Positions 18,808 through 28,161 of a stretch of DNA of 64,000 bases are shown piece after piece; the stretch's first letter is position 1, and each line of letters begins with the position of its first letter. The stretch spans positions 2,245,317 through 2,309,316 of the forward strand of contig CAJJBQ010000002.1 in NCBI GenBank assembly GCA_905182405.1, given 5' to 3'. Under the pieces are notes generated by a model. The model worked only from the letters and a program-made list of their open reading frames with translations, was not told where the DNA came from and did not search any database. The translations under genes and the position numbers were made by a program. The stretch is from Akkermansiaceae bacterium. Its GTDB lineage: Bacteria; Verrucomicrobiota; Verrucomicrobiia; Verrucomicrobiales; Akkermansiaceae.

Positions 18808-19458
18808 CTATCGACGACGACGGGCAAGGAATCCGAGTCCGACGAGGCTCAAAAGAGCGGCCGAAGGCTCAGGAATAGCTGGACCACCTTCGCCAAGCTG
18901 AACTCCATCGGTGAAGATCACGCCGAGACCTGTGTCAACGTTTGTCACTGCCGTACCATAGATAAGGCTTGAACCAATGTTTTCTGCACTGAAAACCTGA
19001 CCGAGTTCACCATTACCGAATTGATCCTCAGTTCCGAATACTCCACCAGTAGAAAGAATGGCAAAGTTAAGAGAATCAGCGAGGGTCGCACCGTCTCCAA
19101 TCAAAACGTATGCTTGCTCACCAACGGGTGCATCGGCATTTCCTTGAGGGATAGACGCACCATATTTCTGGTCAAAGAAACCAGGAGCACCAACTCCGTT
19201 CGCGAAGGCAGTAGAACCTGCACCGAAAGCAGTGAAGCTTGATCTGATATCGCCAACCGCAGTAGTTCCGGTAGGTGCAGCGGAGAAAGTTCCAACTGCA
19301 ACGTAGCCAGCACCTACAGCGATAGGAGCCCCTGTATTATCGAGGATCGGCACCGCTGTTCCATCAGCTGTAGCAATGTTAGTAGTGACCGCATTATAAC
19401 CAAACCCTTGTGAAACAAGGAGGCCAAACGAGGCAACGAGTAGTAGTGTATTTTTCAT
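18808..19458 (-). CDS. PEP-CTERM sorted secreted protein
   Basis: The protein has 216 residues and a signal peptide (MKNTLLLVASFGLLVSQGFG). The C-terminus has the complete PEP-CTERM signal: IPEPSAALL, a hydrophobic segment, then LARRRR. The family is exported, anchored briefly, and processed by an exosortase, usually in bacteria making exopolysaccharide. The body is Gly/Ala/Thr-rich with no recognised domain. It is 27 bases downstream of the TIGR02597 protein and ends at a strong terminator, so the pair forms one short transcript. The exosortase gene is not in the window. Confidence 0.85.
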   Translation of the reverse strand: MKNTLLLVASFGLLVSQGFGYNAVTTNIATADGTAVPILDNTGAPIAVGAGYVAVGTFSAAPTGTTAVGDIRSSFTAFGAGSTAFANGVGAPGFFDQKYGASIPQGNADAPVGEQAYVLIGDGATLADSLNFAILSTGGVFGTEDQFGNGELGQVFSAENIGSSLIYGTAVTNVDTGLGVIFTDGVQLGEGGPAIPEPSAALLSLVGLGFLARRRR

Positions 19459-19485
19459 TATCTGTATTAGATTGATTAGGAAATA

Positions 19486-20478
19486 TTAGAGATCAGCGTA
19501 GAAGCTTGGTGCGACGATATCAGCATTCTGAGCATCACCACGATTCGTAACGATCATTCCTGAGGTAAGATCGACAAGAGCTGCATCGATCGTCCCTGCG
19601 ACCTGACCGGACTCACGCCAGCCTGCGCCTGCGCCACCGAAACCACCACTGAAGTGCCAGTAAGTGCTAAAGCCACCCGCACCATCTGGAAGGGAAACCA
19701 AGTCGGCTGCACCTTCACTAGCTGCTGCAGTGAGCTGACTTTCAAGACCGCTATTATCAAGCGTAGATCCGGCAGGATATACAGAGCTGACATAGTTGAA
19801 CTGAGTCGTCAGACCAAGAGTCGTTGGAGCAGTCTTAACTGATCCGGTAATAACGAGAGAATTGTCAGCTCCACGGTTGGTAACAACCATTCCATCGGTG
19901 TAAACCAAAGTAACTGAAGCAGGATCGATTGTGCCAGCAACTTGGCCCGACTCACGCCAGCCTTTACCAGCTCCGCCGAAACTACCCGTGAAATACCAAT
20001 AGGTGCTAAATCCACCTGAACCGTCGGGAACCGACACGAGGTCAGCTGCACCTTCACTAGCTGCGCCAGTGAGAGTAGAGTCGGTTCCGAAAACAGAAGC
20101 CATGGTCTGGGTTGCACGAAGGGTGATGGAGTCACCGACAGCAAGTCCTGCGGAAAGATCTTCCGAGAGAACAACATCTGCGCCGGTAGAGGTGCCAGTC
20201 ACAACTGCGCCAGCAAGGGCATTGTCATTAACTTCTACGATGTAGCTTCCATCCGCAGAGGGAGCCGCATCGAGAGTCACTGTCGTTCCAGAAACCGCGC
20301 CAACGGTTGAAGTAACGTTAGGAGCACCGAGTAAACGGAGTCCGAAAGTGTTAAATTGCTGGTTGATTGCGACTGTCTCGTAGCCGACGGGCTTTGAGGC
20401 AGTCTGCGCTGCTGCGGAACTGACGACCAAGGCCGAAAGACCGAAGGCTGCTGCCGCTTTTAAAGAATTCATTTTCAT
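19486..20478 (-). CDS. TIGR02597-type secreted protein with an internal duplication
   Basis: The product has 330 residues and a signal peptide (MKMNSLKAAAAFGLSALVV). The mature start, KPVGYETVAINQQFNTFGLRL, is characteristic of the verrucomicrobial paralogous family TIGR02597. A unit of about 60 residues occurs twice, at roughly 140-210 and 260-325: EGAADLVS, PDG, GGFSTYW, GWRESGQVAGTID and VTNRG recur in order. Function is unknown; a surface or envelope role is inferred from secretion and from its partnership with the PEP-CTERM protein. Confidence 0.82.
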   Translation of the reverse strand: MKMNSLKAAAAFGLSALVVSSAAAQTASKPVGYETVAINQQFNTFGLRLLGAPNVTSTVGAVSGTTVTLDAAPSADGSYIVEVNDNALAGAVVTGTSTGADVVLSEDLSAGLAVGDSITLRATQTMASVFGTDSTLTGAASEGAADLVSVPDGSGGFSTYWYFTGSFGGAGKGWRESGQVAGTIDPASVTLVYTDGMVVTNRGADNSLVITGSVKTAPTTLGLTTQFNYVSSVYPAGSTLDNSGLESQLTAAASEGAADLVSLPDGAGGFSTYWHFSGGFGGAGAGWRESGQVAGTIDAALVDLTSGMIVTNRGDAQNADIVAPSFYADL

Positions 20479-20708
20479 TTTCTTCTAGGTTGGTTGGTAT
20501 TTGGATTTGAAGTTCACCAGCTGTAGTGCTGACGAGATTCCGCAGGCAATCCATGGGTAAAGTGCCTCACCGGCCCCAATCTGGCAAGGCGTTTTTAAAA
20601 TATTATGATCTTTTTTAAAGAGTCACCGTTTTACAGGGGGTCTCGAGCCTCTTATTAACGATCATGGATTTTCAGTAATACTTTCAGGGATGGCATTTCC
20701 AAGGGTAT

Positions 20709-21911
20709 TCAGTCTTGTAAAAGGAATTTTGAAGCCTGTTCCACATCCTTGTCACCCCTTCCAGAGAGATTTGCGATCATGATATCGGACTTGGGGAGGC
20801 TTCCCGCAATCTTGGAAACGTAAGCCATGGCGTGTGCGCTCTCCAGGGCGGGGATGATTCCTTCGGTGCAAGAGAGTTCACGGAAGGCCGCGAGGGCCTC
20901 GTCATCTGTTGCATAAGTGTACTCAGCTCTTCCAATATCTTGGAGATAGGCATGCTCAGGCCCAACCGCTGCGTAATCCAAGCCGGCACTCACGGAATGG
21001 GTCAATTCGATTTGGCCATCGTCATTTGCCAGAAGCCAGGTCTTGGATCCCTGCAAGACGCCGAGTTTTCCACCTTGAAAGCGGGCCGCGTGCTTTTCTG
21101 GCAGAATTCCCTCTCCTCCGGCTTCCACCCCGACCATGCGGACGTCCTCGTCATTTACGAAAGGGTGAAAAAGTCCCATGGCATTTGATCCCCCGCCCAC
21201 GCAGGCAACGAGAAGATCCGGCAAACGGCCTTCTTTCGCGAGCACTTGCTCCCTGGCTTCCAACCCGATCACGCGATGAAAATCACGGACCATCATGGGA
21301 AATGGATGAGGCCCAAGGGCAGAGCCAAGAATATAGTGGGTATCTTCCACCGTTGTGACCCAGTCGCGCATGGATTCATTTACCGCTTCTTTCAGAGTCG
21401 CTTGACCCCCCGTCACCGGGATAACCTTGGCACCCATTAAGCGCATGCGGGTGACGTTAAGCGCCTGACGTTCCATATCGACAGACCCCATATAAACGGT
21501 GCAATCCATTCCAAAACGCGCGCACACCGTAGCAGTGGCAACGCCATGTTGCCCCGCGCCTGTCTCTGCGATGATCCGCGTCTTCCCAAGGCGTTTGGCC
21601 AACAGGATCTGTCCGAGGGCGTTGTTGATCTTATGTGCTCCGGTATGAAGAAGGTCTTCGCGCTTGAGATAGATTTTAGCTCCACCCAATTTCTCGGTCC
21701 AACGTTCAGCATAGTAAAGCGGCGTTGGCCGCCCACAGTAATTGGCGAGCAGATCATCTAATTCCTCCTGGAAGGACGGATCTGCCTTAGCGCTTTCGTA
21801 AGCAGCGCTGAGTTCATCGAGAGGGGAGATCAAGGTCTCCGGGGCAAAACAACCGCCAAAGGGACCGAAATGACCGCTGGCGTCAGGGACGGTGGGTGCT
21901 GGTGTGCTCAC
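20709..21911 (-). CDS. trpB: Tryptophan synthase beta chain
   Basis: GTG 21911 was chosen because it gives a family-length protein of 400 residues starting STPAPTVPDASGHFGPFGG; the open frame runs 27 codons further without homology. The pyridoxal-phosphate Lys lies in HTGAHKINNALGQ, the phosphate loop is GGGSNAMG, and ETGAGQHGVATA forms the indole tunnel region. It condenses indole with serine to tryptophan. No trpA lies in the window, so the operon is split here. It is divergent from purN. Confidence 0.94.
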   Translation of the reverse strand: MSTPAPTVPDASGHFGPFGGCFAPETLISPLDELSAAYESAKADPSFQEELDDLLANYCGRPTPLYYAERWTEKLGGAKIYLKREDLLHTGAHKINNALGQILLAKRLGKTRIIAETGAGQHGVATATVCARFGMDCTVYMGSVDMERQALNVTRMRLMGAKVIPVTGGQATLKEAVNESMRDWVTTVEDTHYILGSALGPHPFPMMVRDFHRVIGLEAREQVLAKEGRLPDLLVACVGGGSNAMGLFHPFVNDEDVRMVGVEAGGEGILPEKHAARFQGGKLGVLQGSKTWLLANDDGQIELTHSVSAGLDYAAVGPEHAYLQDIGRAEYTYATDDEALAAFRELSCTEGIIPALESAHAMAYVSKIAGSLPKSDIMIANLSGRGDKDVEQASKFLLQD

Positions 21912-22010
21912 GCTGGGATGATAACGGTGATTTCGAGAAAGGCAATCGGGATGATTTCGAGGGGTCCAATGCAATAACAGGACAAAAGTCATTGGCCCGA
22001 TGGCAGGAAC

Positions 22011-22574
22011 ATGACCATCTTTTCGGCGGTGAAAAGAATCGCGGTGTTAGGATCAGGAAATGGGTCCAATTTTGAGGCCCTCCATTCCGAATTTGGAGAT
22101 CAGATTTGCTTGGTTATTTCGGATCGCCCGGGATCCGGTATTCTCAAGAAGGCGGAGGCGGTTGGAGTCTCCGCGATCACCGAAAAATCAGGCCCGGAAC
22201 TCAATGCTCGAATCTTGGCTCGTCTTCAAGATATCGACCTCGTTTGCCTTGCTGGTTTCATGCGCATGGTAAAAGAGCCATTTTTAAGTGCCTTTGAAAA
22301 ACGCATCCTCAACATTCACCCCTCACTCCTTCCCCGATTTCCAGGCCAGGAAGCCTGGAAACAGGCACTCGATGCGGGCGAAGACGAAACAGGCTGCACC
22401 GTGCATTTTGTCGATGCCGGAATCGATACCGGAGAAATGATTCTTCAGGAAAGGGTGCCCATTCTTGAAAATGACACCGCTGAATCACTCCACCGGAGAA
22501 TCCAACAGGCAGAGCACCGTATCTACCCCGAAGCCCTTCGTCGCGTGATCGCGACACTCCCACACGAGTCGTAA
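22011..22574 (+). CDS. purN: Phosphoribosylglycinamide formyltransferase
   Basis: The protein has 187 residues. It carries VLGSGNGSNFEAL (GAR-binding loop), the catalytic Asn-His pair in LNIHPSLLPRFPG, and the second catalytic stretch DETGCTVHFVDAGIDTG with its Asp. It transfers a formyl group from 10-formyl-THF to GAR in purine synthesis. It stands alone with no other pur gene nearby. A dispersed-repeat copy begins seven bases after its stop. Confidence 0.94.
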   Translation: MTIFSAVKRIAVLGSGNGSNFEALHSEFGDQICLVISDRPGSGILKKAEAVGVSAITEKSGPELNARILARLQDIDLVCLAGFMRMVKEPFLSAFEKRILNIHPSLLPRFPGQEAWKQALDAGEDETGCTVHFVDAGIDTGEMILQERVPILENDTAESLHRRIQQAEHRIYPEALRRVIATLPHES

Positions 22575-22580
22575 GCGCTT

Positions 22581-22724
22581 ATACTAAATTGTGTTTTAAA
22601 AGGGACGAATGCCAGAGTGATTTCTTGAAAGGGCAGAGCGGAACGAAGGGGTGGGGCGGGTGAAATACCCTTGGGTGCACCACAACTGAGGATCAACGCT
22701 GCCATTTCGAGAAAGCGCCTGGTC
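22581..22724 (+). repeat. Dispersed repeat, copy 2
   Basis: The sequence starts ATACTAAATTGTGTTTTAAA and matches copy 3 (36847) over about 140 bases, through ACTGAGGATCAACGCTGCC and ATTTCGAGAAAGCGCC. The right terminal inverted repeat is missing; a glmM remnant abuts instead. Confidence 0.85.
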
Positions 22725-22901
22725 AGCGCAGTCTCCAGCATGTAGCCACTCACCCGGGTATTCTTGCCAATCACCCCCTTGTGGCGCCCAGGACGCTGGG
22801 GATCCAAGACACGAGCAAGCGATGCGAAGGGCAACCTCCGAAGTGATCGGATATCCATTGGAAACCCCACGGATTCCATCAGTTCCAAAAACTACTGACA
22901 T
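22725..22901 (-). pseudogene. glmM: Phosphoglucosamine mutase N-terminal remnant
   Basis: From ATG 22901 the minus strand reads SVVFGTDGIRGVSNGYPIT, the standard GlmM start. After a frame change it continues VLDPQRPGRHKGVIGKNTRV and SGYMLETAL. All of this is the first about 60 residues of a 440-450-residue enzyme. It ends exactly where dispersed-repeat copy 2 begins; the catalytic Ser and the rest are absent. GlmM is normally essential for UDP-GlcNAc supply, so an intact copy should exist elsewhere. Confidence 0.85.
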
Positions 22902-22984
22902 AATTGGCGAGCATCATATCACAGAAAATCACTTCGTTCAAAATGAAATGAACAGTTAGTCACTTTGGCCTTTTCCTCCTTGGG

Positions 22985-23005
22985 GTCACAAAATTGTCAC
23001 AAAAT
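22985..23005 (+). promoter_or_regulatory. Pho-box-like direct repeat upstream of phoB
   Basis: GTCACAAAATT is followed at once by GTCACAAAAT: two 11-base-spaced TGTCA-type half-sites, the layout PhoB recognises. It lies 46 bases upstream of the chosen phoB start and suggests autoregulation. Confidence 0.7.
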
Positions 23006-23051
23006 AAAAGACTCTCTGATGAAGGTTCATCTGATTAAACCTAATTCAAGC

Positions 23052-23732
23052 ATGCCAAACATTCTCATCATCGAGGACGAGTTAGATATCGCGGACCTCA
23101 TTTCGATGAATCTCCAGCGCGACGGCTTCAACGTCGAGATGGCCCACGATGGAGCCGAAGGCCTCAACTTGGCCCTCAAAAATCAGCCCGATCTCATCGT
23201 CCTCGATCTAATGCTTCCGACGATGGATGGCTACCAGATCCTCAAGGAAATGCAGCGGGATACCCGGGCTCATAATATCCCCGTCCTCATGCTCACTGCC
23301 AAGAGTCAGATCGAGGATCGTATTCTTGGGCTTGAAAAGGGAGCCGATGACTACCTAACCAAGCCTTTCAGCCCCAAGGAGTTAGTTCTTCGCGTAAAAT
23401 CCATCCTTAGAAGGCGTCAGTCTACTCCCTCGACAAACGTCTTCTCCCACGGACCCTTCCTTTTCGACAAAAACAACCTGGCCTTCTACCTCGACGAAGA
23501 GCCTGTTTCTTTGACCTCGATCGAATTCAAGCTGCTGCTCTACCTCTGCCAGAGAGCCGGTACCACTCAGGACCGCACCAAACTATTGCGGGCCGTCTGG
23601 GGTTACAGCGATGACGTCCACAGTCGGACTTTGGATACGCACATGAAGCGCCTGCGCCAAAAAATCGGCGGCTTTAGTTCGCTCATTGAAACGGTCCGTG
23701 GAATCGGTTACCACGTTGCTACCGTTAAATGA
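23052..23732 (+). CDS. phoB: Phosphate regulon response regulator PhoB
   Basis: The protein has 226 residues from ATG 23052 (PNILIIEDELDIADLI). The receiver domain has the acidic pair IIEDE, phospho-acceptor Asp in VLDLMLP, Thr and Lys in MLTAKSQ and KPFSPKEL. The OmpR-type winged-helix domain (VSLTSIEFKLLLYL, then SRTLDTHMKRLRQKIG and VRGIGYHV) follows. An in-frame ATG at 23019 is possible but adds residues unlike the family. The stop overlaps the phoR start by four bases, so the pair is coupled. Confidence 0.93.
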   Translation: MPNILIIEDELDIADLISMNLQRDGFNVEMAHDGAEGLNLALKNQPDLIVLDLMLPTMDGYQILKEMQRDTRAHNIPVLMLTAKSQIEDRILGLEKGADDYLTKPFSPKELVLRVKSILRRRQSTPSTNVFSHGPFLFDKNNLAFYLDEEPVSLTSIEFKLLLYLCQRAGTTQDRTKLLRAVWGYSDDVHSRTLDTHMKRLRQKIGGFSSLIETVRGIGYHVATVK

Positions 23733-24923
23733 CATACTTTTGGTTTATCGTTTCCCTTGCGCTCGGAGTTGCCCTTCTGATCTCCAGACGAAAACTGCGG
23801 ACATTGGAAGCGAGTTCCGCGACAGAACGGAAAGCACTCAGCGCTTCGATCAAATCGATCGAAGAAAACCACCAACGGGAAATTAGCCGTTTTCTCGACG
23901 CCATTCCCGAACCTTTCTTTTCCATCGATTCCGCCGGAAAACTACTCCGCTGTAATCACGCCGCTTCAGAGTATTTTCGCGACCGAAACATCCTGGGCCG
24001 CAGCTACCAGCATGTGTTTATCGAGGCCGCTCTTTGCCAACTCATCAAGAGATCCCGCGAAATCGAACGCGATGAAGTGGCCACCATCCGCTTCCCTTCA
24101 GGATCTCCCTTTTCCGCCCATGCAGGAGGGCAACATGTCCGTCTGGGAAGTAGAAATCCGCTCTCACTCGATTCGCCGGGACGCGCACGAGCATCAAATG
24201 ATGATGCGCGATATCACCGCCGTGACTCACGCCGATCAAATTCGTCAGGACTTTGTTGCCAATGCATCCCACGAACTTAGGACTCCCCTCTCAATCATCG
24301 TGGGCTACCTCGAAGCGCTCATGGAACCCGATAGCTTCGACAACCCGACCTTAGGGAAAAAGATGCTCTCGACGATGAATCGACACGTCGAACGTATCAA
24401 CCGCATCGTGGAAGATATGCTCGTCATTTCCCGCTTGGAATCATCCGACGGAGTTCCTCTCACGAGCGAAACCTTTTCCCTTAACAACTGCGTTCGTGAT
24501 ATTGTCGAACGCCTTGAATTAGTGATCAAAAAGCAGAACGCCAGGGTCTCCAGCGACGTTTCCGGAATTCAAATGCAGGGCGACCCGTTTTATTGGACCC
24601 AGATTCTCTTCAACCTCGTCGAGAATGCGCTGAAACAAAACACTTCCCAACCTGTGGAGATCACAATCGTGGCGAAAAAAATCGCAACCGACGAGATCGA
24701 GATCACCGTAACCGACAACGGCATCGGCATTCCCAACGCCGATCTCCCATTCATTTTCAAACGCTTCTTCCGCGTGGAGAAGCATCACGGACAAAACGCC
24801 GTAAAAGGAACCGGCTTGGGCCTCTCGATCGTCAAACGAGCCATCGAGGCACACCAAGGAAAGATCTCGGCAACCTCCGTCCCAGGTCAAGAAACGACAT
24901 TCCGAATCGTCGTTCCCTCATAA
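23729..24923 (+). pseudogene. phoR: Phosphate sensor histidine kinase PhoR, frameshifted
   Basis: The first frame (ATG 23729) gives an N-terminal membrane helix, a coiled segment and a PAS-like domain (AIPEPFFSIDSAGKLLRCN). The second frame supplies the kinase core: HisKA box NASHELRTPLSI with the phospho-His, N box NLVENALK, G1 DNGIGI and G2 GTGLGLSIV. The change, about +1, falls near 24090-24120 around a run in CTCCCTTTT. In the second frame, AGGAGGG stands four bases before ATG 24135, so the kinase half could in principle be started separately. The downstream half is otherwise undamaged. A sequencing error, an authentic split gene or recent mutation are all possible. The pairing with phoB supports the PhoR call over other kinases. 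Confidence 0.85.
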
Positions 24924-25182
24924 GTGCTCCCTTTGCAATATTTTCTTCTCGCCGAAATTTCACGCGCCGAGGAGAAATTCCCCTGCCCCTCGATCCGTTC
25001 AAAGAGACCCTCTTCGACATTCAGTTCCCCGTAACTCTCGGCAACTTGTGGGACTTTTCAGAGGGACCCTGCTCCGTGCAGGGGAGAAAGGATCTTTTGT
25101 TGGAAAATCGCTTGGTATAAACTCCGTTTCCGTTCGGTCGATGAGTCTCGACCGAGATCCATTAATACACTCTGAATCATCC

Positions 25183-26643
25183 ATGAGCTTACATGCCCGA
25201 CTTTCCTCCGAAGCAATATCTGTCTTGCATGCCCAACGGCGAAATTCGACGATTTGCAGTATCATCGCCAGCATTCTCTTTCTCGTCTTGCTTGGGCTGC
25301 TTCTGGCCTTGATTCTGCATCAGTCTGTGGTCGAAGAGAAGACCGTCATCGTCACCTACAACGCGGTGTCCGAGGCGGAAGTCGAGCTGGAAAAAAAGAA
25401 GTTCACCAGGCAAGTTCAGCCCAAGCCCAACTCGCCGCCCTCCTCCATGGCGAGAGTGATTGCCTCGGCCACTCCTTCGTCTACCGCCATCCCTGTTCCT
25501 GATTTGGTGATCACGAATCAACCCAGTGATTTCGGAAATGGTGAAGATTTCGGTGAGGGCTGGGGCGACGGAAGCTGGGGCGGCGGCGGCGGGTTCGGAG
25601 GCATCCCCTCCGCCATGCGCGACCGTTGTTCGCTGGATCAACGCCTCAAGCGACTTGAGGAAAACGGAGGAAATAAGAAATGCGAAGACGCTGTGGTGAA
25701 GGCCTTGCAATGGCTCAAAGCCAACCAGGAGGAGGATGGCAGTTGGAGTCACAAGGCGGGCACGGACCAATACCGTGCCGCCATGACCGGATTCGCCGTG
25801 CTCGCCTTCCTCGGGCATTGCGAGTCCCCAAATTCCCCGGAATTTGGAGAGGCCGTCAGCGCGGGCATCATTTTTCTTATCGACGTCGGGATGAAGAACG
25901 ACGGTAAGCTCACCACCGCCGGCGCGGGAGGGCATTGGGTTTACGAACATGCCATCGCAACCTACGCTCTAGCCGAGGCCTACACCTTCTGCCTGGGACT
26001 GGACATCAACATCCCCAACCTCGACAAAGTCACCAAGAAGGCCGGCGACATCGTGATGGAGGGTCAGAGCGAATCCGGAAGTTGGGTTTACAGCTACGGA
26101 AAGTCGGGAGGTGACAACTCGGTCGGATACTGGCAGCTCCAGGCGATCAAGGCATACCATCTGACCGGACTGCGGCAGGAAGAGGGCGCCTTCAATAAAG
26201 TATTCAGTAAGGCCAAAGAGTGGTTCGAGAAGGTCCAAGGAAGCAACGGAACTTTTGGATATCGCGCTGACCCCGCAAAGAATCCAGGACTAACCGGCGG
26301 CGGCGTGCTTTGCCTCCAGATGATGGGCTTGCGTGACTCGAAAGCAGTTAAAGCCGGCATCGACTACGTCACCACTAGCATCAAGGATCAGGAGTTTAAA
26401 TTAGCGCAACTTTACTACCACTATTATAACGCGCAGGCCATGATCAACCATGGCGGATCTGAATGGAAAAAATATAACAAATTCTTCCGGGATGATTTGC
26501 TCGATCTTCAAAACAAAGACGGCTCTTGGCCGGCCTCTGGGGGACATGGTTCGATCAATCCGGTCATGGCAACCTGCCTATCGACGTTCATGTTGGAAGT
26601 CTACTACCGCTTCCTCCCAGCCACCGGTGCCAATATGGAATAG
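25183..26643 (+). CDS. Membrane-anchored prenyltransferase/squalene-oxidase-repeat protein
   Basis: From ATG 25183 (MSLHARLSSEAISVL) the protein has 486 residues; ATG 25141 is an alternative. One membrane helix (ICSIIASILFLVLLGLLLAL) is followed by a Pro/Ser linker and a Gly/Trp/Asp-rich stretch near residue 135. The rest is an alpha/alpha-toroid built of repeats around GSWSHKAGTD, GSWVYSYGKSGGD, GTFGYRADP and GSWPASGGHG, like squalene cyclases and macroglobulin domains. The cyclase DxDD-type catalytic motif is not visible, so an enzymatic cyclase role is not supported. Such anchored toroids are common in Verrucomicrobia and Planctomycetes; the function is unknown. It is convergent with phoU. 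Confidence 0.8.
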   Translation: MSLHARLSSEAISVLHAQRRNSTICSIIASILFLVLLGLLLALILHQSVVEEKTVIVTYNAVSEAEVELEKKKFTRQVQPKPNSPPSSMARVIASATPSSTAIPVPDLVITNQPSDFGNGEDFGEGWGDGSWGGGGGFGGIPSAMRDRCSLDQRLKRLEENGGNKKCEDAVVKALQWLKANQEEDGSWSHKAGTDQYRAAMTGFAVLAFLGHCESPNSPEFGEAVSAGIIFLIDVGMKNDGKLTTAGAGGHWVYEHAIATYALAEAYTFCLGLDINIPNLDKVTKKAGDIVMEGQSESGSWVYSYGKSGGDNSVGYWQLQAIKAYHLTGLRQEEGAFNKVFSKAKEWFEKVQGSNGTFGYRADPAKNPGLTGGGVLCLQMMGLRDSKAVKAGIDYVTTSIKDQEFKLAQLYYHYYNAQAMINHGGSEWKKYNKFFRDDLLDLQNKDGSWPASGGHGSINPVMATCLSTFMLEVYYRFLPATGANME

Positions 26644-26654
26644 GGACTGGAGCA

Positions 26655-27320
26655 CTAGGTATGGCGAATATCCTCAGCTGAGGTAATGAACACAATATCT
26701 TCCGCGATATTCACCGCGAGGTCGCCGATGCGCTCAAGGCTTCGTGAGATAAAAAGAATATGGAGCAGGGATTCGGTATTGGGGCCCCCATGCTCCGCGA
26801 TCGTGGAGCTCAAGTTCTTGCTTAAGGACCGATGGAGTTCATCAACTAAGCCGTCCATCTTAATCACCTGATGCGCCTTCCGCTCATCGACATCCGAATA
26901 AGCAGTCAACGATGCCGAGACAATTTCGTGAGCCTTGATGAAGAGAGGATCGACAAGTCTCACCTCTTCACAAAGGGCCCCCTTAAGAATCTTACGCGAA
27001 CGCTTGGCAATATTCACCGCGTGATCCCCAATCCTTTCAAGGCTTCGGCAAATATTAATCGAGGAGAGGACCTGTCGCAAATCGGACGCAACCGGATTGA
27101 AGCGGAGAAGGATGGACATCCCCAGCTCATCGATCTTCTTCTCATGGGAGTCGATCACTTCATCCTCATCGACCACCTCCGCGCAGATTTCGCGATCACC
27201 TTGGAGGAGCCCTTTGACACTTTTCTCCAACGCTTCAATCACCTCGCCGCCCATCTCGAGCACGTTGTTTTTGAGAAAGCGTAGTTCGTCGTCGTAGTTC
27301 TTTAGAATATGGCCTGACAT
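26655..27320 (-). CDS. phoU: Phosphate transport regulator PhoU
   Basis: The protein has 221 residues as two similar three-helix bundles. Each carries the metal-binding motif of the family, (VVDEDEVIDSHEKKIDEL, then VIKMDGLVDELHRSL), and each is followed by an arginine-rich helix (CRSLERIGDHAVNIAKR and SRSLERIGDLAVNIAED). It links PstSCAB to PhoR and keeps the regulon off when phosphate is plentiful. It is the last gene of the pst operon, 12 bases after pstB, and ends 11 bases from the convergent repeat-protein gene. Confidence 0.95.
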   Translation of the reverse strand: MSGHILKNYDDELRFLKNNVLEMGGEVIEALEKSVKGLLQGDREICAEVVDEDEVIDSHEKKIDELGMSILLRFNPVASDLRQVLSSINICRSLERIGDHAVNIAKRSRKILKGALCEEVRLVDPLFIKAHEIVSASLTAYSDVDERKAHQVIKMDGLVDELHRSLSKNLSSTIAEHGGPNTESLLHILFISRSLERIGDLAVNIAEDIVFITSAEDIRHT

Positions 27321-27332
27321 AAATCTGGAGAG

Positions 27333-28148
27333 TTAACCGAAGCGTCCACTGACGTAGTCTTCAGTCTGTTTCTTGGAAGGATTTCCAAAGATTGCTTGAG
27401 TATCGTCATACTCGACCAACTCACCAAGATAGAAAAAGGCGGTCCGATCAGAAACCCGCGTGGCCTGCTGCATGTTGTGGGTCACGATCACAATCGTGAA
27501 GTCCTGCTGAAGCTCGGCGATGAGTTCTTCGATGCGGGCGGTGGCGATGGGATCAAGAGCGGAACAAGGCTCATCCATCAGGACGATCTGAGGCTTCACC
27601 GCGATCGTCCGTGCGATACAGAGACGTTGCTGCTGGCCACCGGAGAGACCCAGTGCGCTCGTATTAAGACGATCCTTCACCTCAGACCAAAGCGCAGATT
27701 TTTGAAGCGATTCTTCCACCGCTTGATCGAGAATCGACTTCTTCTTAATCCCCTGAACTCGGAGCCCATAGGCGACATTCTCGTAGATCGATTTTGGGAA
27801 GGGATTGTATTTCTGGAACACCATCCCGACGTGCTTGCGAAGCTCGATTGCATCCACATCAGGCGCATGAATGTCCTGACCCATGATGCTGATTTTTCCA
27901 CTCGTCACCTTTGCCGTGTCGACGAGATCGTTCATGCGGTTCAAACATCGAATGAGAGTCGATTTGCCACAGCCGGAAGGCCCAATGAAGGCCGTCACTT
28001 TTCCAGCCGGAATATCCAGGGAAATATTGCGAAGCGTGTTCGTCTTCCCCAGATCATAGCTGAAGCTGAGATCATCGATATCGATGATCGTGCCAGATGT
28101 GGGCGCAGCGACATCCTGCGACTCGAGAATTGTTGAAGGATCGTTCAT
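27333..28148 (-). CDS. pstB: Phosphate ABC transporter ATP-binding protein
   Basis: The protein has 271 residues. Walker A is GPSGCGKST, the Q-loop is in MVFQKYNPFP, the signature is LSGGQQQRL, Walker B is IVLMDEPCSALDP, and the switch His lies in IVTHNMQQ. The Met-Asp-Leu-rich C-terminus (EYDDTQAIFGNP, then TEDYVSGRFG) is specific to PstB. It powers phosphate uptake through PstCA. It lies between pstA and phoU with spacings of 13 and 12 bases. Confidence 0.96.
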   Translation of the reverse strand: MNDPSTILESQDVAAPTSGTIIDIDDLSFSYDLGKTNTLRNISLDIPAGKVTAFIGPSGCGKSTLIRCLNRMNDLVDTAKVTSGKISIMGQDIHAPDVDAIELRKHVGMVFQKYNPFPKSIYENVAYGLRVQGIKKKSILDQAVEESLQKSALWSEVKDRLNTSALGLSGGQQQRLCIARTIAVKPQIVLMDEPCSALDPIATARIEELIAELQQDFTIVIVTHNMQQATRVSDRTAFFYLGELVEYDDTQAIFGNPSKKQTEDYVSGRFG

Positions 28149-28161
28149 GAGAAAGAGTGGG

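Noticed and set aside
25048..25182. Upstream extension of the squalene-oxidase-repeat protein
   Set aside because: The first 45 codons have no homology and no ribosome-binding site; the family-like start MSLHARLS is at 25183.
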